Assembly (NCBI GenBank): GCA_035274425.1 | Contig: DATEOC010000092.1 | Location: forward strand, 1 to 64,000 | Direction of reading: 5' to 3' | DNA from: JADMIH01 sp035274425 | Lineage (GTDB): Bacteria > Chloroflexota > Chloroflexia > QHBQ01 > JADMIH01 | Length of the DNA stretch: 64,000 nt | In this document: one piece after another, positions 1 through 9,126 of the stretch | Numbering within the stretch: the first letter of the stretch is position 1 | Layout of the letters: every line of letters starts with the position of its first letter | Position numbers and translations under genes: made by a program | Notes under the pieces: model-generated | The model's database searches: none | What the model was told of the DNA's origin: nothing | The model's input: only the letters and a program-made list of their open reading frames with translations

Positions 1-2
1 GC

Positions 3-3000
3 GTTACTTCCAAGCAAGGCTTGCTTACACGATGGCTATGTTCAATCTTCTCGTTAGCTGGCATGGCTTGCAACCTGATCAAGATGGTAGAACTCATCTT
101 TCTATTGCTCAATTCTCCTTGTGAACTAGCACCATTGGTTCGAGCATACTTCAGGGTCCAGATTGTCGTCGCCACTCGTACACGGGAAGGCCCTGCTGAT
201 ACACTTCTAGGACTATCAAACTACATAATTCAAGATTTGGACGACTCTGCGGTGCGTGACTTCATTGAGCAGTACAAGAAGGCGGATACCACTTCAGATT
301 TTGTTTGGGAACAACTATCTAGATACAACTTGCTGGAGCCAGAGGGGCTAGGTCGTAACCCGTATTGGTTGAAGCTTATCGTCGAAAATCGTGCATTCGC
401 GGGTAGCAAGGGTCAGATCTTGAACAATGCCGTAGACAAGCTCCTGAGGCGCGAATTCGATAAGCCGCCAAGTAAGCGCACCAACTGGGTCCGACACCAA
501 GATGTTGCAGAGGCACTGCAGATACGAGAGACTAAGTTCGGATTCGCCTGGTTGGGCTATTACCTGGCAAAAACAGATGGGATACTGCTAAGTGAAGACA
601 ATGCATTAGGTCTGCTGGAAGCCTATTTAGGTAGTCGGAAGAGTATAGGCAGTCTGACATCTCAAGACCTTCTAGGACTAGGTCGCGATGCACTGATACT
701 AACTTACGCTCCTGGCCCGGTACAGTTCCGCCACAGATTGCTGGCAGAATATGGTGCCGCTTGGACACTAGCGCGGCTCCCACAAGATGAAGCTAAACAA
801 GAAATCGATGCACATGCTTCGAGTTCAGCCTGGTGGGAAACATTCGTGATCCTTGCTGGCCTGCTTAACGATCTGCCTGTTGCTGGGGCAAATGGTTTCA
901 ATATCAATCATGTGACTTTGGTTCAAACCATTCTAGGAGGAGGTGATGACACGCAACGTTTACTCCTGGCAGTAGCTTTATTGCGTACCTCCCAAGAACC
1001 GCATCCTGCTTTGTCAACAAGCATCCTAACGACGCTTATGAGATCCCTGCAGGCAGGCACAACTACCGCTCATGAGCAGGCGGTTTCGCAATTGGCGGGA
1101 GTTATTCCCGATGAGTTGATAGACGCTCTTGCAGAGCAATTCCAAAACGACAATACACATTCTAACCACATAATTAAGCTCATTGGCTGTATCAAGACCC
1201 AGAAGGCTGCGACTGCGTTACTATCTGGTTTTACCTTGGGCAAATCTCGTTCCATCGACCATGCTCTTATAGCTGCCTTAGTGAAAATCGGAGAACCTGC
1301 AATTGAGCCAATCATTGCGACTCTAGAACGGTGTATTCTGTACAAAGAACGGCGTGGCCGATTCACTAATAAAGGCCAGCCTGTTCGGATATCCATCCAT
1401 ACGTATCGAAGGGTATTGGCCGGGTCATTAAATACACTCAGCAAGGTCCCTGATGTTAGAGCAACATCTACGTTGATTCGCTGCCTAGACATCCACAGTC
1501 ACACGTCGAGAGTCAAGACGGCGTTGGTCAAGCTTGGACTTTCAGCGGTAGAACCGCTACTGACCGCCCTGACAACTTCTGCCGAAAGTCGCCGGGCTAT
1601 TGTTGAGGTTTTAGCGGAGTTGAAGGATACTCGTGCTGTTGATCCGCTGATTAACATTCTCCGTGACAATGCTGAACCGGAGGACATGCGCGCTGCTGCT
1701 GCGTCAGCACTAGCGTCGATTGGGGATCCACACGGCGTTCAGCATGTGGTCAGCACACTAAGCGAGTGTTACGAGCTTCATCAGTGGGAGGTGCTTTCCT
1801 CAGCTGCGAGTAGAGCCCTGGAATCTGTAACTAGCGAAGCAGCTCTAGGGATCCTTGTTGAGACTGTTCGAGCCAGCAATATTGATTGGCATATTCGCTC
1901 GGCCGCTGCTAAGGCACTCGCCAACTTTAGTCAGGGAAGGGCTGTCTCTGTATTGATCGAATGTTTGGGAGAGCCTACCTCTCTGTTGCATCCCACGTGC
2001 AGAAATAGCCTCATAGAAATCGGCAAGTCTAACGCCGCAGGCATATTTGAAGTGCTTGGGAGCACAAAGCCACGTTTGCGTATCATCCTAATAGAAATAC
2101 TAGGGGCAACGGAAAATGTGCGGGTTATTCCTGCTCTGACGGCCTTAGCAATCGACAAAACAGAAGAACATTCTATCCGACTGGCTGCAATCAGCGCTTT
2201 GGGCAACTTTGCTAACAGTGGAGCAGTAGAATCGCTATCAGCTGTGCTTAAGAGTTCAGAAGCAGACGAAGCTACACGCTTACTAGTGGTCGAAGCCTTA
2301 GGAAAGATCGGTGATGAACTAGCAGCAAAACATCTCGCTGACGTGCAGCAACTCAATAGCAAAGCTCAAGCGGAACCGCAGTATACGCTGTCGTACATTG
2401 GAGAACAAAGTGCGGCGACCGATATCTTACTTGAAGAGCTACGCAAGATGCGCTTCAAATTCCCGGATCCGAAGCAGCCAAAGGATCCTAAAGTATTGTT
2501 AGCCGAAAATATGCGTGTGCTCTCAAGACCTGATCGAAACATGCCAATTATTCCGACCGAGATTTTCGAGCTACTCTTGGCCTCTGGACCACGTGAAGAA
2601 CAGCCATCGGGAGGTGAACTTGTAAACCCGCTTCGGCCGCCGTTATTTACCGGCCGGAAATCTCCAGTTATACCTCAACTGCATCTCATGACTGCGCACA
2701 TGCATGCATTAAACGAATTGATGCAACTGGGAGATGCGACGGCAGTGACCAGTATTATTCCTATCTTATCGAACAAGAATGCTAATCGATCAGTACGCCT
2801 CCTTGCAATAACGGCACTCACTAAACTAGACAGAAATATATCAGTCGCGCCCCTCATCCTTGTTGCCAAGAGGATAGGTGATGACCTACCGGTTAGATTG
2901 GCGGCTATCAGTAGCCTGCGAGACATTTCGAGCAATGTAGAGCACAACCTACAACTTCGGATTGTTAGTATTCTGGAAGCACTAATACACGATGGCCAAC

Positions 3001-3059
3001 AACAGCTTAGTCAAGAAGCGGGATCTGCCCTAGAGTATGTCAAACGTCAGTTAGGTTAA
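3..3059 (+). CDS. STAND/NACHT-type NTPase with C-terminal HEAT repeats, 5' end outside the window
   Basis: The frame is open to the left edge, so the true start probably lies outside the window; the first possible start inside is TTG at 21. The N-terminal ~130 residues resemble the distal half of a NACHT module: a hydrophobic strand ending in an IVVATRTR sensor-like motif near residue 50, then GRNPYWLKLIVE, comparable to the NPLLL-type motif after the nucleotide-binding core. The P-loop and clear Walker B are not visible. From about residue 370 onward the protein is HEAT/PBS-lyase-like repeats (units such as DTRAVDPLINIL and NVRVIPALTALA), a likely target-recognition solenoid. Such proteins act as switchable sensors in bacterial immunity; that role is inferred from architecture. 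It shows lower GC than the following CHAT genes. About 37 residues at the N-terminus may not be authentic if a frameshift lies near the edge. Confidence 0.75.
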   Translation, partial: VTSKQGLLTRWLCSIFSLAGMACNLIKMVELIFLLLNSPCELAPLVRAYFRVQIVVATRTREGPADTLLGLSNYIIQDLDDSAVRDFIEQYKKADTTSDFVWEQLSRYNLLEPEGLGRNPYWLKLIVENRAFAGSKGQILNNAVDKLLRREFDKPPSKRTNWVRHQDVAEALQIRETKFGFAWLGYYLAKTDGILLSEDNALGLLEAYLGSRKSIGSLTSQDLLGLGRDALILTYAPGPVQFRHRLLAEYGAAWTLARLPQDEAKQEIDAHASSSAWWETFVILAGLLNDLPVAGANGFNINHVTLVQTILGGGDDTQRLLLAVALLRTSQEPHPALSTSILTTLMRSLQAGTTTAHEQAVSQLAGVIPDELIDALAEQFQNDNTHSNHIIKLIGCIKTQKAATALLSGFTLGKSRSIDHALIAALVKIGEPAIEPIIATLERCILYKERRGRFTNKGQPVRISIHTYRRVLAGSLNTLSKVPDVRATSTLIRCLDIHSHTSRVKTALVKLGLSAVEPLLTALTTSAESRRAIVEVLAELKDTRAVDPLINILRDNAEPEDMRAAAASALASIGDPHGVQHVVSTLSECYELHQWEVLSSAASRALESVTSEAALGILVETVRASNIDWHIRSAAAKALANFSQGRAVSVLIECLGEPTSLLHPTCRNSLIEIGKSNAAGIFEVLGSTKPRLRIILIEILGATENVRVIPALTALAIDKTEEHSIRLAAISALGNFANSGAVESLSAVLKSSEADEATRLLVVEALGKIGDELAAKHLADVQQLNSKAQAEPQYTLSYIGEQSAATDILLEELRKMRFKFPDPKQPKDPKVLLAENMRVLSRPDRNMPIIPTEIFELLLASGPREEQPSGGELVNPLRPPLFTGRKSPVIPQLHLMTAHMHALNELMQLGDATAVTSIIPILSNKNANRSVRLLAITALTKLDRNISVAPLILVAKRIGDDLPVRLAAISSLRDISSNVEHNLQLRIVSILEALIHDGQQQLSQEAGSALEYVKRQLG

Positions 3060-3254
3060 TCTCAGGTGGGAAAACAAACCTGCTGGATAATTATGTCCTA
3101 ACGAGGCTTTGGTTGAATCATGTGCCTCTTCTGGTGAGCGGGGTCTGATATAGTCCGCCTCGATGTTTTCCCTACACTTGGAGAGCAACCTAGACCGTAC
3201 TAGCCATGTGTTAGTGCGGAACAAGGGCGCCTCGAGTACTGCATACCACTACCC

Positions 3255-3575
3255 ATGAAGAGTGGCTCTAGTAATCATTTCTTCCCCAATCTCCCTTGGT
3301 GGGTTGAGGACATTGTGTGGGCCATTGACCACACGGCCAAGATACTACTTGATGAGAAAATACGGTCGGAGCTCCTTGACGCCCCTGCGCCGCTCCGGAT
3401 CGCCCTAATCACACGAGGCAAGTATAGCCGAGAGTTCCACAAGGAATCGGACGGGGAGTGGACCCTAATGCGGTATCGCAAGGGAAACCCGACACCCGAG
3501 AAGTTCGACAACCTCGACGTGAATACAAGGTCGCGTCCGTGCTGGTCTGAAGCTCTCGTCACAAGACTTCTCTAG
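3255..3575 (+). CDS. Hypothetical protein, 106 residues
   Basis: I do not recognise this protein. It has a WWVEDIVWAIDHTAKILLDEKIR helical segment near the N-terminus and a basic, polar C-terminus. No convincing ribosome binding site precedes the ATG, and the gene stands alone between the HEAT-repeat gene and a 950-base gene-poor stretch. It could be a chance open frame or a decayed gene. The amphipathic N-terminal helix and the lack of a better frame on the opposite strand are the only support. Confidence 0.3.
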   Translation: MKSGSSNHFFPNLPWWVEDIVWAIDHTAKILLDEKIRSELLDAPAPLRIALITRGKYSREFHKESDGEWTLMRYRKGNPTPEKFDNLDVNTRSRPCWSEALVTRLL

Positions 3576-4527
3576 ATGCCATCGAATATGTGCATCATAC
3601 TTGTTCCAGAGCCAGTTATAGCCGCGTCATTCCACTATCAATCGCGATCTTGCCCTCTTCGTGGCTATCTACTTTGCCCTTGATAGCAGGAATGTTGATG
3701 CTGTCGCCCAATGGTTGAGTGGGTAGGACTCAAACTTCAGCCAGTGCTGGAGCCAAGGTCGCAAAGTGCGAAACACGGGTGCTGGCATGTCGCACTCCTC
3801 ACCACCAGGCGACGAACCGCACGATGTTCATAGCTTCATAACTACAGCCGTCAAGATGTGCTGCAGATACGTGTGAGCCAACCCCTATAGCGCGTCTATC
3901 TGAGCCCAGGTAGCGCTCATGGATAGTTGAGTCCGATTGGCTCAACCGTTGGGCGACAGCATCAACATTCCTGCTACCAGGGGCAAAGTAACCAAGCTTC
4001 AAGTTCTTCCAATTGAGCTTGTGAATTCCTTAATTTGACGCCTATGGGGTGGTTATCAAGAATATCCTGAAGGACCTCTATACCAAGTTGACCCCGCATT
4101 TAGCCAGAACCATTTCATAAACTCAGATTACGCGGTATAATAGTTACGGGATTAGGTATTTGCCTCTGAATATTGTCCAAATGATAGCTACGCTGGCACA
4201 GCCATTGGAGACGGTTGAGTGAGTTCCCTGTATCCTAACGATCTTGAGAAGCAGGTAACGTAGGCTCAGGTGGTAGGCTGATACGGTTGTGCCTTTGCAT
4301 AGTGCGTTGCACAGCCTAGATCACGCTGCCCGCTCTCATAATTCATATCTCGTCCCTTCATTCTTCCGTCCGTCCGTCCTTACCGTCCACTTTCGTACGC
4401 ATGATGCTCGGAGGACAATCCTGACACTTCCCCTATAGCGACCCCCCATTCCATTGCCACTCTTGGACCTAATACCATCAAATCGTCCAGTGTAAAGTAG
4501 GCTTCCCGATATGAAACGGAGATGGTC
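3576..4527. other. Gene-poor stretch upstream of the CHAT gene
   Basis: No convincing coding region is seen on either strand apart from the palindrome at 3670-3991. The part nearest the CHAT gene presumably carries its promoter; no confident -35/-10 pair was assigned. Confidence 0.5.
3670..3991. repeat. Long imperfect inverted repeat (palindromic element)
   Basis: Arms of roughly 67 bases at 3670-3736 and 3925-3991 are reverse complements of each other at about 80-85 percent by eye, separated by about 190 bases. The best-matching core is 3684-3719 against 3941-3976. The structure could be a MITE-like element, a large hairpin, or two inverted copies of a gene fragment. No target-site duplication was recognised. 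Confidence 0.6.
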
Positions 4528-7500
4528 ATGTCTAATGCTTTGGACAAACTTGTCCATTGGTTTGACCACCACGATTGGCCCCACCAATGGGATGGTGAGC
4601 GCGGCCTTTTGAAGGTAGTGCTCAATCATCCTGATGGTAAATTAGAGCTCGGCGTCAGACCGATTTATGCAGGCATGATGCTGCTGGACATCGTGGGTCT
4701 GGAAACGGTGAGGGCTGAGGATGAGAGGGCACTCCTAGATCTAGCTTGGCGATTGCCTCTGATTGGATTGGCTCGGAACCCTGATGATGGGGAACTGTAT
4801 GCCAGGCTGACGCTACAGAGCAGTGCCGGAGAGGAGGAGGAAGTCATCATCAGCGAAGCCCTTAAGCTCCAGCTTAGTCAAGCCATAATGGCGCGGGCCG
4901 CCCTGCCTCTGATACGCGCGGGGATGACAACAGAGCAGGCGCTAGATCGGGTGATGGACGACTTCGATGCAAGCAAAGTTACGGAGACAGACCCCCTGTT
5001 GTCGTTGCCTGCCGAGGCCGGGGACCTGCTAGGCGCGATGAGGGGGGAACGGAATCAGTTAGCCTTTGTCCGAGACAATCTGGAGCGTTTCAGCGACAGT
5101 GTACTGAGTGCCTGCAGCGAGTTGATGAGGAGAACACGTGGTCCGAGGGCGTCAGATCTGTGGAGGTTTTTAGAAATGGTTTGGGCCTTCCGGCGTGTAC
5201 GAGAATTAGCGTCACTACCAGCCAACATACAGCAGTTGCTGCAAGACCTCAAAGACGTGAAGATAGGCGATGAGATGGTCCGGGTTATCCGCACGGTCGA
5301 GGCCTGCCAAGAGTTGCTAAAATACCTCGGGCGCACCAACACGTCCGCTCTGCTGTGCGCCACGCTAATCATACAGGGCAACGCCCACCAAGTCATATAC
5401 GACTATGCCAACAATCCTGACGAGGCGGATAGAGCAGAGGCAGCTTATCAGGAGGCACTGGAGGTGCATACTGCACCGGAAGCTGACCCCTCAGATTGGT
5501 CGAAAATTCAAAGCAATTTGGGCCTATTGTTCAGCACACGGTACGCACGCACAGGTGAGGACCGGTACGCCCAGGAGGCAGAACGAGCCTTTCGGTGGGC
5601 GCTAGAGGTCTGTACTCAGCAAGCTGACCCTTACGGTTGGGCGCGAACGCAGAACAACCTGGGTAGTCTCTTCAGCAGAAGGTACGATCGTACAGGCGAG
5701 GAGCGCTACGCCCAAGAGGCAGAACGGGCGTATCAGGAAACATTGCAGGTGCATACGCGAGAAGCTGCCCCCTCAGCTTGGGCTGGAACTCAGAGTAATT
5801 TGGGTACTCTTCTAACCACAAGGTATGAGCAAACAGAAGAGGATAGGTATGCTGAGGAGGCAGAGCGGGCATTTCGGATGGCGATTGAGGTACTAACCTG
5901 GGAAGCAACGCCTTACGCTTGGGCACAAATACAAAGCAGTCTAGGTAACTTGTTCTCCAGACGATACACACAGAGCCACGAAGAGCGCTATGCCAAGAAA
6001 GCGTACAGGGCTTATCGTGCAGCATTGGGAGTGCGCACTCAGGAAGTTGCTCCCTCAGATTGGGCAGGCACTCAGGGCAATCTGGGTAATCTGCTAACCA
6101 CAAAGTATGAGAGGACAGGCGAGGAGTTCTATGCTCAAGAGGCGGAGGAGGCCTACCGTGCGGCGCTCAGCGTAATGAATCCTCTAGTTGAGCCTGCCTT
6201 TTCACTGCCCCCGCAGCGCAATCTGGCACGTCAGTTAGCCCAGAGGGGGCAGTGGGTACAGGCGGACGCTGCCTATGCAGATGCTGTCCATACTGCGGAG
6301 CTTCAGTACCTTGCTGCGCCAAGTGATGCCGAGCGTAGGCGCCTGATGACAGAGCATGTCACGCTGTACCAGGAGCACGCTTATTGCCTGTTGCGCATGG
6401 GCGCACCTGCACGCGCACTTGCCCGCCTAGACGAAGGTCGCGCCCGAGGGTTGGGCGAGACATTAGGACTGGAGGGGGAGGCGCGTTCAGCACACGGTGA
6501 AGAGAGAGTGGCACGGTTGCGAGCCCTGCGTGGAGTGTTACGTTACGTTGAGGGGAAGTTGGACGTTGCTGAAGGTCTGTTGCGAGCATCAACCCCCGGC
6601 CCTGCCCTCAACAATGCGGCAGACGAACGAGATAGAGCCGCAGCGCAGGTTCGATCAGCATACGATGAGTTACGAGCAGAGGTGCGAGCACTTGGCCTTG
6701 ATCCACCTGTGCTCACCGTGGATGATCTGGCAGAACTGCCGCTGCCGTCCTATGTGGCCGTCGTTGCTCTGCTCCCGAGTTCTGTTTCTCATGCTCTTCT
6801 GCTTCATGAGGGCATCGTCCTCGCTGTAGAGTTGCCAGACTTCAGAAAGGTGGATATCCAAGCGCTGGTATATGCTTTATCACCCCAGGTGGAAGTGTGG
6901 GCTGATGACTACAGTGCCTATACAGCCCAAAAGGCATTAGCATATGCGCTACACGAAAACAGGGAAAGCGCGAGGACTAGCGCAGGACCTGGAGCCACTG
7001 TCGAAGCAGAACTGCACGAGGCCGTCGGCAACTGGTTTAGAACGCTGGATGAGGTGGCGGCCACACAGGGCAACTATGAAGCAGGATGGTATTATGGCTA
7101 CCAGCTGGCCTTTGAAGCGGTACGAGGTGAGGGGCATCTGAGTGCAGAGCGTGCGGCCCTGAAGGCCTGGAAGGGGCTTGTGGAGAGAACTGTGAAGGTG
7201 ATCAGGGAGGGATTTTGGTCACCGATAAGGGCTGTGCTGTCAGATGAGGTAAGGGAGGTATTGCTATTGGTAGGTGGTGAGGCGGCACTGCTACCCTTGC
7301 ACGCAGCCACAGATATGACAGTAGGATATGCGCCATCATTAGGTGTGTGGCTGCGATGCCGGGAGGCTGCGATAGAACGCGAAGCCAACTCATTGCTGAT
7401 AGCTACCCCAAGCCCACCAGACGACCTGGCGTTCACATCTGCCGAAGCAGAATGGCTCGTCCAACTTTTCGCCAAGATAGGCGGTCCAGAGTCTATAATG

Positions 7501-8169
7501 GAACCTTTGCATCTCGACCAGAAGGAGGCGACCGTAGAGAGGGTGCTGCGTGATTCCGCGGGTCGAGGCGTGGTACACTTTTCGGGCCATGCTGGGTACA
7601 ACTGGAACCAGCCACTGCTTTCAGGTCTACTATGCCATGATGGAGTACTGACCCTGGCCCGAGCACGACAAGAGATGGATCTACAGACGACACGCCTCGT
7701 GGGGTTGAGTGCTTGTTCTACTGGGGTGAGTGACGTATTCCAATCGGGTGATGAGTGGGTGGGGCTGCCAGCTGGGCTGTTGGAGGCTGGAGCGTCAGCG
7801 GTGGTGGCGAGCCTGTGGCCGGTCAATGATTTGAGCACGGCCTTCCTGATGGACCGCTTCTATTCACTGTGGCTGGAGCCGGAGGCGAGGCGAACTATAT
7901 CAGGAGCACTGCGCGAAGCAGCTCAGTGGCTGCGTAGAGCGAGTTGGGCTGACCTGGGGGAGCGGGTTGCGGCTAGTGAACTGTCGGACGAACTGCGCTC
8001 TCTGCTTGACAGTTTATTGGCAGAGATGCAGACGGCGAGCTCGCTAAAAATGCCCCATTCAGCGGGGAGCGATTTCATCATCGAGATGGCGAGAGCTAAC
8101 CCTGATGAGAAGCCGTTTGCATCCCCTTACTACTGGGGGACGTTTGCTGCGTATGGTGCTGTGTTCTAG
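4528..8169 (+). CDS. YbjN-like / TPR / CHAT-domain caspase-like protein
   Basis: Start chosen at ATG 4528, six bases after GGAG (4518-4521); an ATG two codons upstream overlaps that ribosome binding site. The N-terminal ~120 residues resemble a YbjN-like fold and match the paralogue at 13217. Residues ~290-560 hold about five TPR units of ~46 residues with the pattern W...Q.NLG.L...RY..TGE..YA.EAE.AYR.AL. A helical linker leads to a C-terminal CHAT domain, a caspase-like C14-family fold, with the expected catalytic dyad: His1021 in HFSGHA and Cys1063 in LSACSTG. LASLWPVND-type motif follows. CHAT proteins with TPRs act as proteases switched by a sensor partner, as in TPR-CHAT of type III-E CRISPR and in STAND-associated conflict systems; the substrate here is unknown. 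The next gene lies 24 bases downstream and probably shares its transcript. Confidence 0.88.
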   Translation: MSNALDKLVHWFDHHDWPHQWDGERGLLKVVLNHPDGKLELGVRPIYAGMMLLDIVGLETVRAEDERALLDLAWRLPLIGLARNPDDGELYARLTLQSSAGEEEEVIISEALKLQLSQAIMARAALPLIRAGMTTEQALDRVMDDFDASKVTETDPLLSLPAEAGDLLGAMRGERNQLAFVRDNLERFSDSVLSACSELMRRTRGPRASDLWRFLEMVWAFRRVRELASLPANIQQLLQDLKDVKIGDEMVRVIRTVEACQELLKYLGRTNTSALLCATLIIQGNAHQVIYDYANNPDEADRAEAAYQEALEVHTAPEADPSDWSKIQSNLGLLFSTRYARTGEDRYAQEAERAFRWALEVCTQQADPYGWARTQNNLGSLFSRRYDRTGEERYAQEAERAYQETLQVHTREAAPSAWAGTQSNLGTLLTTRYEQTEEDRYAEEAERAFRMAIEVLTWEATPYAWAQIQSSLGNLFSRRYTQSHEERYAKKAYRAYRAALGVRTQEVAPSDWAGTQGNLGNLLTTKYERTGEEFYAQEAEEAYRAALSVMNPLVEPAFSLPPQRNLARQLAQRGQWVQADAAYADAVHTAELQYLAAPSDAERRRLMTEHVTLYQEHAYCLLRMGAPARALARLDEGRARGLGETLGLEGEARSAHGEERVARLRALRGVLRYVEGKLDVAEGLLRASTPGPALNNAADERDRAAAQVRSAYDELRAEVRALGLDPPVLTVDDLAELPLPSYVAVVALLPSSVSHALLLHEGIVLAVELPDFRKVDIQALVYALSPQVEVWADDYSAYTAQKALAYALHENRESARTSAGPGATVEAELHEAVGNWFRTLDEVAATQGNYEAGWYYGYQLAFEAVRGEGHLSAERAALKAWKGLVERTVKVIREGFWSPIRAVLSDEVREVLLLVGGEAALLPLHAATDMTVGYAPSLGVWLRCREAAIEREANSLLIATPSPPDDLAFTSAEAEWLVQLFAKIGGPESIMEPLHLDQKEATVERVLRDSAGRGVVHFSGHAGYNWNQPLLSGLLCHDGVLTLARARQEMDLQTTRLVGLSACSTGVSDVFQSGDEWVGLPAGLLEAGASAVVASLWPVNDLSTAFLMDRFYSLWLEPEARRTISGALREAAQWLRRASWADLGERVAASELSDELRSLLDSLLAEMQTASSLKMPHSAGSDFIIEMARANPDEKPFASPYYWGTFAAYGAVF

Positions 8170-8193
8170 TTCAAATCCTAGAGGGGATGCTGG

Positions 8194-8766
8194 ATGAATC
8201 GTGAACTGCGAGTAGATGATCTGGTCGCAAATTTGCTTGCTTTAGCTGAGGTAGCGCAGAGCCTACCAGCGGAGAGGCTTACTCTCTTGATGGGTTATGC
8301 GCCTGAGGCGGCCGCGTTAGTTGCGGACATTGATGGTATGTTCGCGAAGTTGGGCAACTTCGCGCCTGGTGAAGCTCCGCAGTTGCCGGAGGAGATTTGG
8401 GACCAGTTGAGGGAGATGTGCGAAAACAAGTTGAAATTGCTTACAGGACGTATTGCCGTGGCGCTCTATAATGTACCTGGGTTTCGCTCAGCCGTACGCA
8501 CCTGGGCGCTACTACAGCCGGAGAAAGTAAGCCTAAGCGACGAAAGCCTTGCCCAACGGCAAGCGGAAGCGGAACCGGTTCCTGCCGGGGGGGCAGGAGG
8601 GTTGGGTAGTCTGGACGAGACAGTGCTAGGCCGGATGCGCCGTCTTACTGCGCTAACGCAAGCGGCGCTGGAGCGGCCAAAGGAGTTTGCGGTGTGGACC
8701 GACCAATTGCGTTGGCTAGCTGGCTGGCTGAAGAGTGCATGGCCTCGGCTGAGCAGCCAACCGTGA
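8194..8766 (+). CDS. Small helical partner of the CHAT protein (unknown function)
   Basis: A 190-residue protein of unrecognised family, predicted almost wholly helical from its sequence. It has a Gly/Pro-rich hinge around residues 125-140 and a tryptophan-rich C-terminal helix (WTDQLRWLAGWLKSAW). The ATG is preceded by GAGGGG at a suitable distance and lies 24 bases after the CHAT gene stop, so co-transcription is likely. As the only companion of a caspase-like gene it could be a substrate, an activator or an inhibitor; nothing in the sequence decides which. No signal peptide or membrane segment is evident. Confidence 0.7.
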   Translation: MNRELRVDDLVANLLALAEVAQSLPAERLTLLMGYAPEAAALVADIDGMFAKLGNFAPGEAPQLPEEIWDQLREMCENKLKLLTGRIAVALYNVPGFRSAVRTWALLQPEKVSLSDESLAQRQAEAEPVPAGGAGGLGSLDETVLGRMRRLTALTQAALERPKEFAVWTDQLRWLAGWLKSAWPRLSSQP

Positions 8767-9126
8767 GTACATTCGAGGGGTTAGGACTGCACCAGATCTT
8801 CATCTTAGCTATAGGTATGGCATCGCACCTTCCGAACTTGGATATCACTATGGCAACGAATCATATAGCCCACCTGTTGACCCCAACTGACTCTGAACAA
8901 ATGAGGAAGTGCTTGGCCATGGACCATGCTAGCGACTGGCAGAGGGACCTTCACTTCACAATGCACTGGTGCGCAAGTCGCGCCTCTACAATGTAGTGGG
9001 TAACGAGCCGTTGCAAGTGGTATTACGAGCTACCAGGTATGGAGAGAGCGAAGCCAACACCAGGGGGCAAAGTATCCTAATAGAGAGAAACTCAGATCTG
9101 ACTGAAATCCCCCTAGGTGGATGATC
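8767..9126. other. Intergenic region between converging CHAT loci
   Basis: About 360 bases between two converging transcription units. Short open frames are present, but none has a credible start or composition. No strong terminator hairpin was identified. Confidence 0.5.

Noticed and set aside
7098..7838. Long open frame opposite the CHAT domain
   Set aside because: It is a shadow of a conserved protein-coding region; the composition is Ser/Arg-rich and unlike a real protein.
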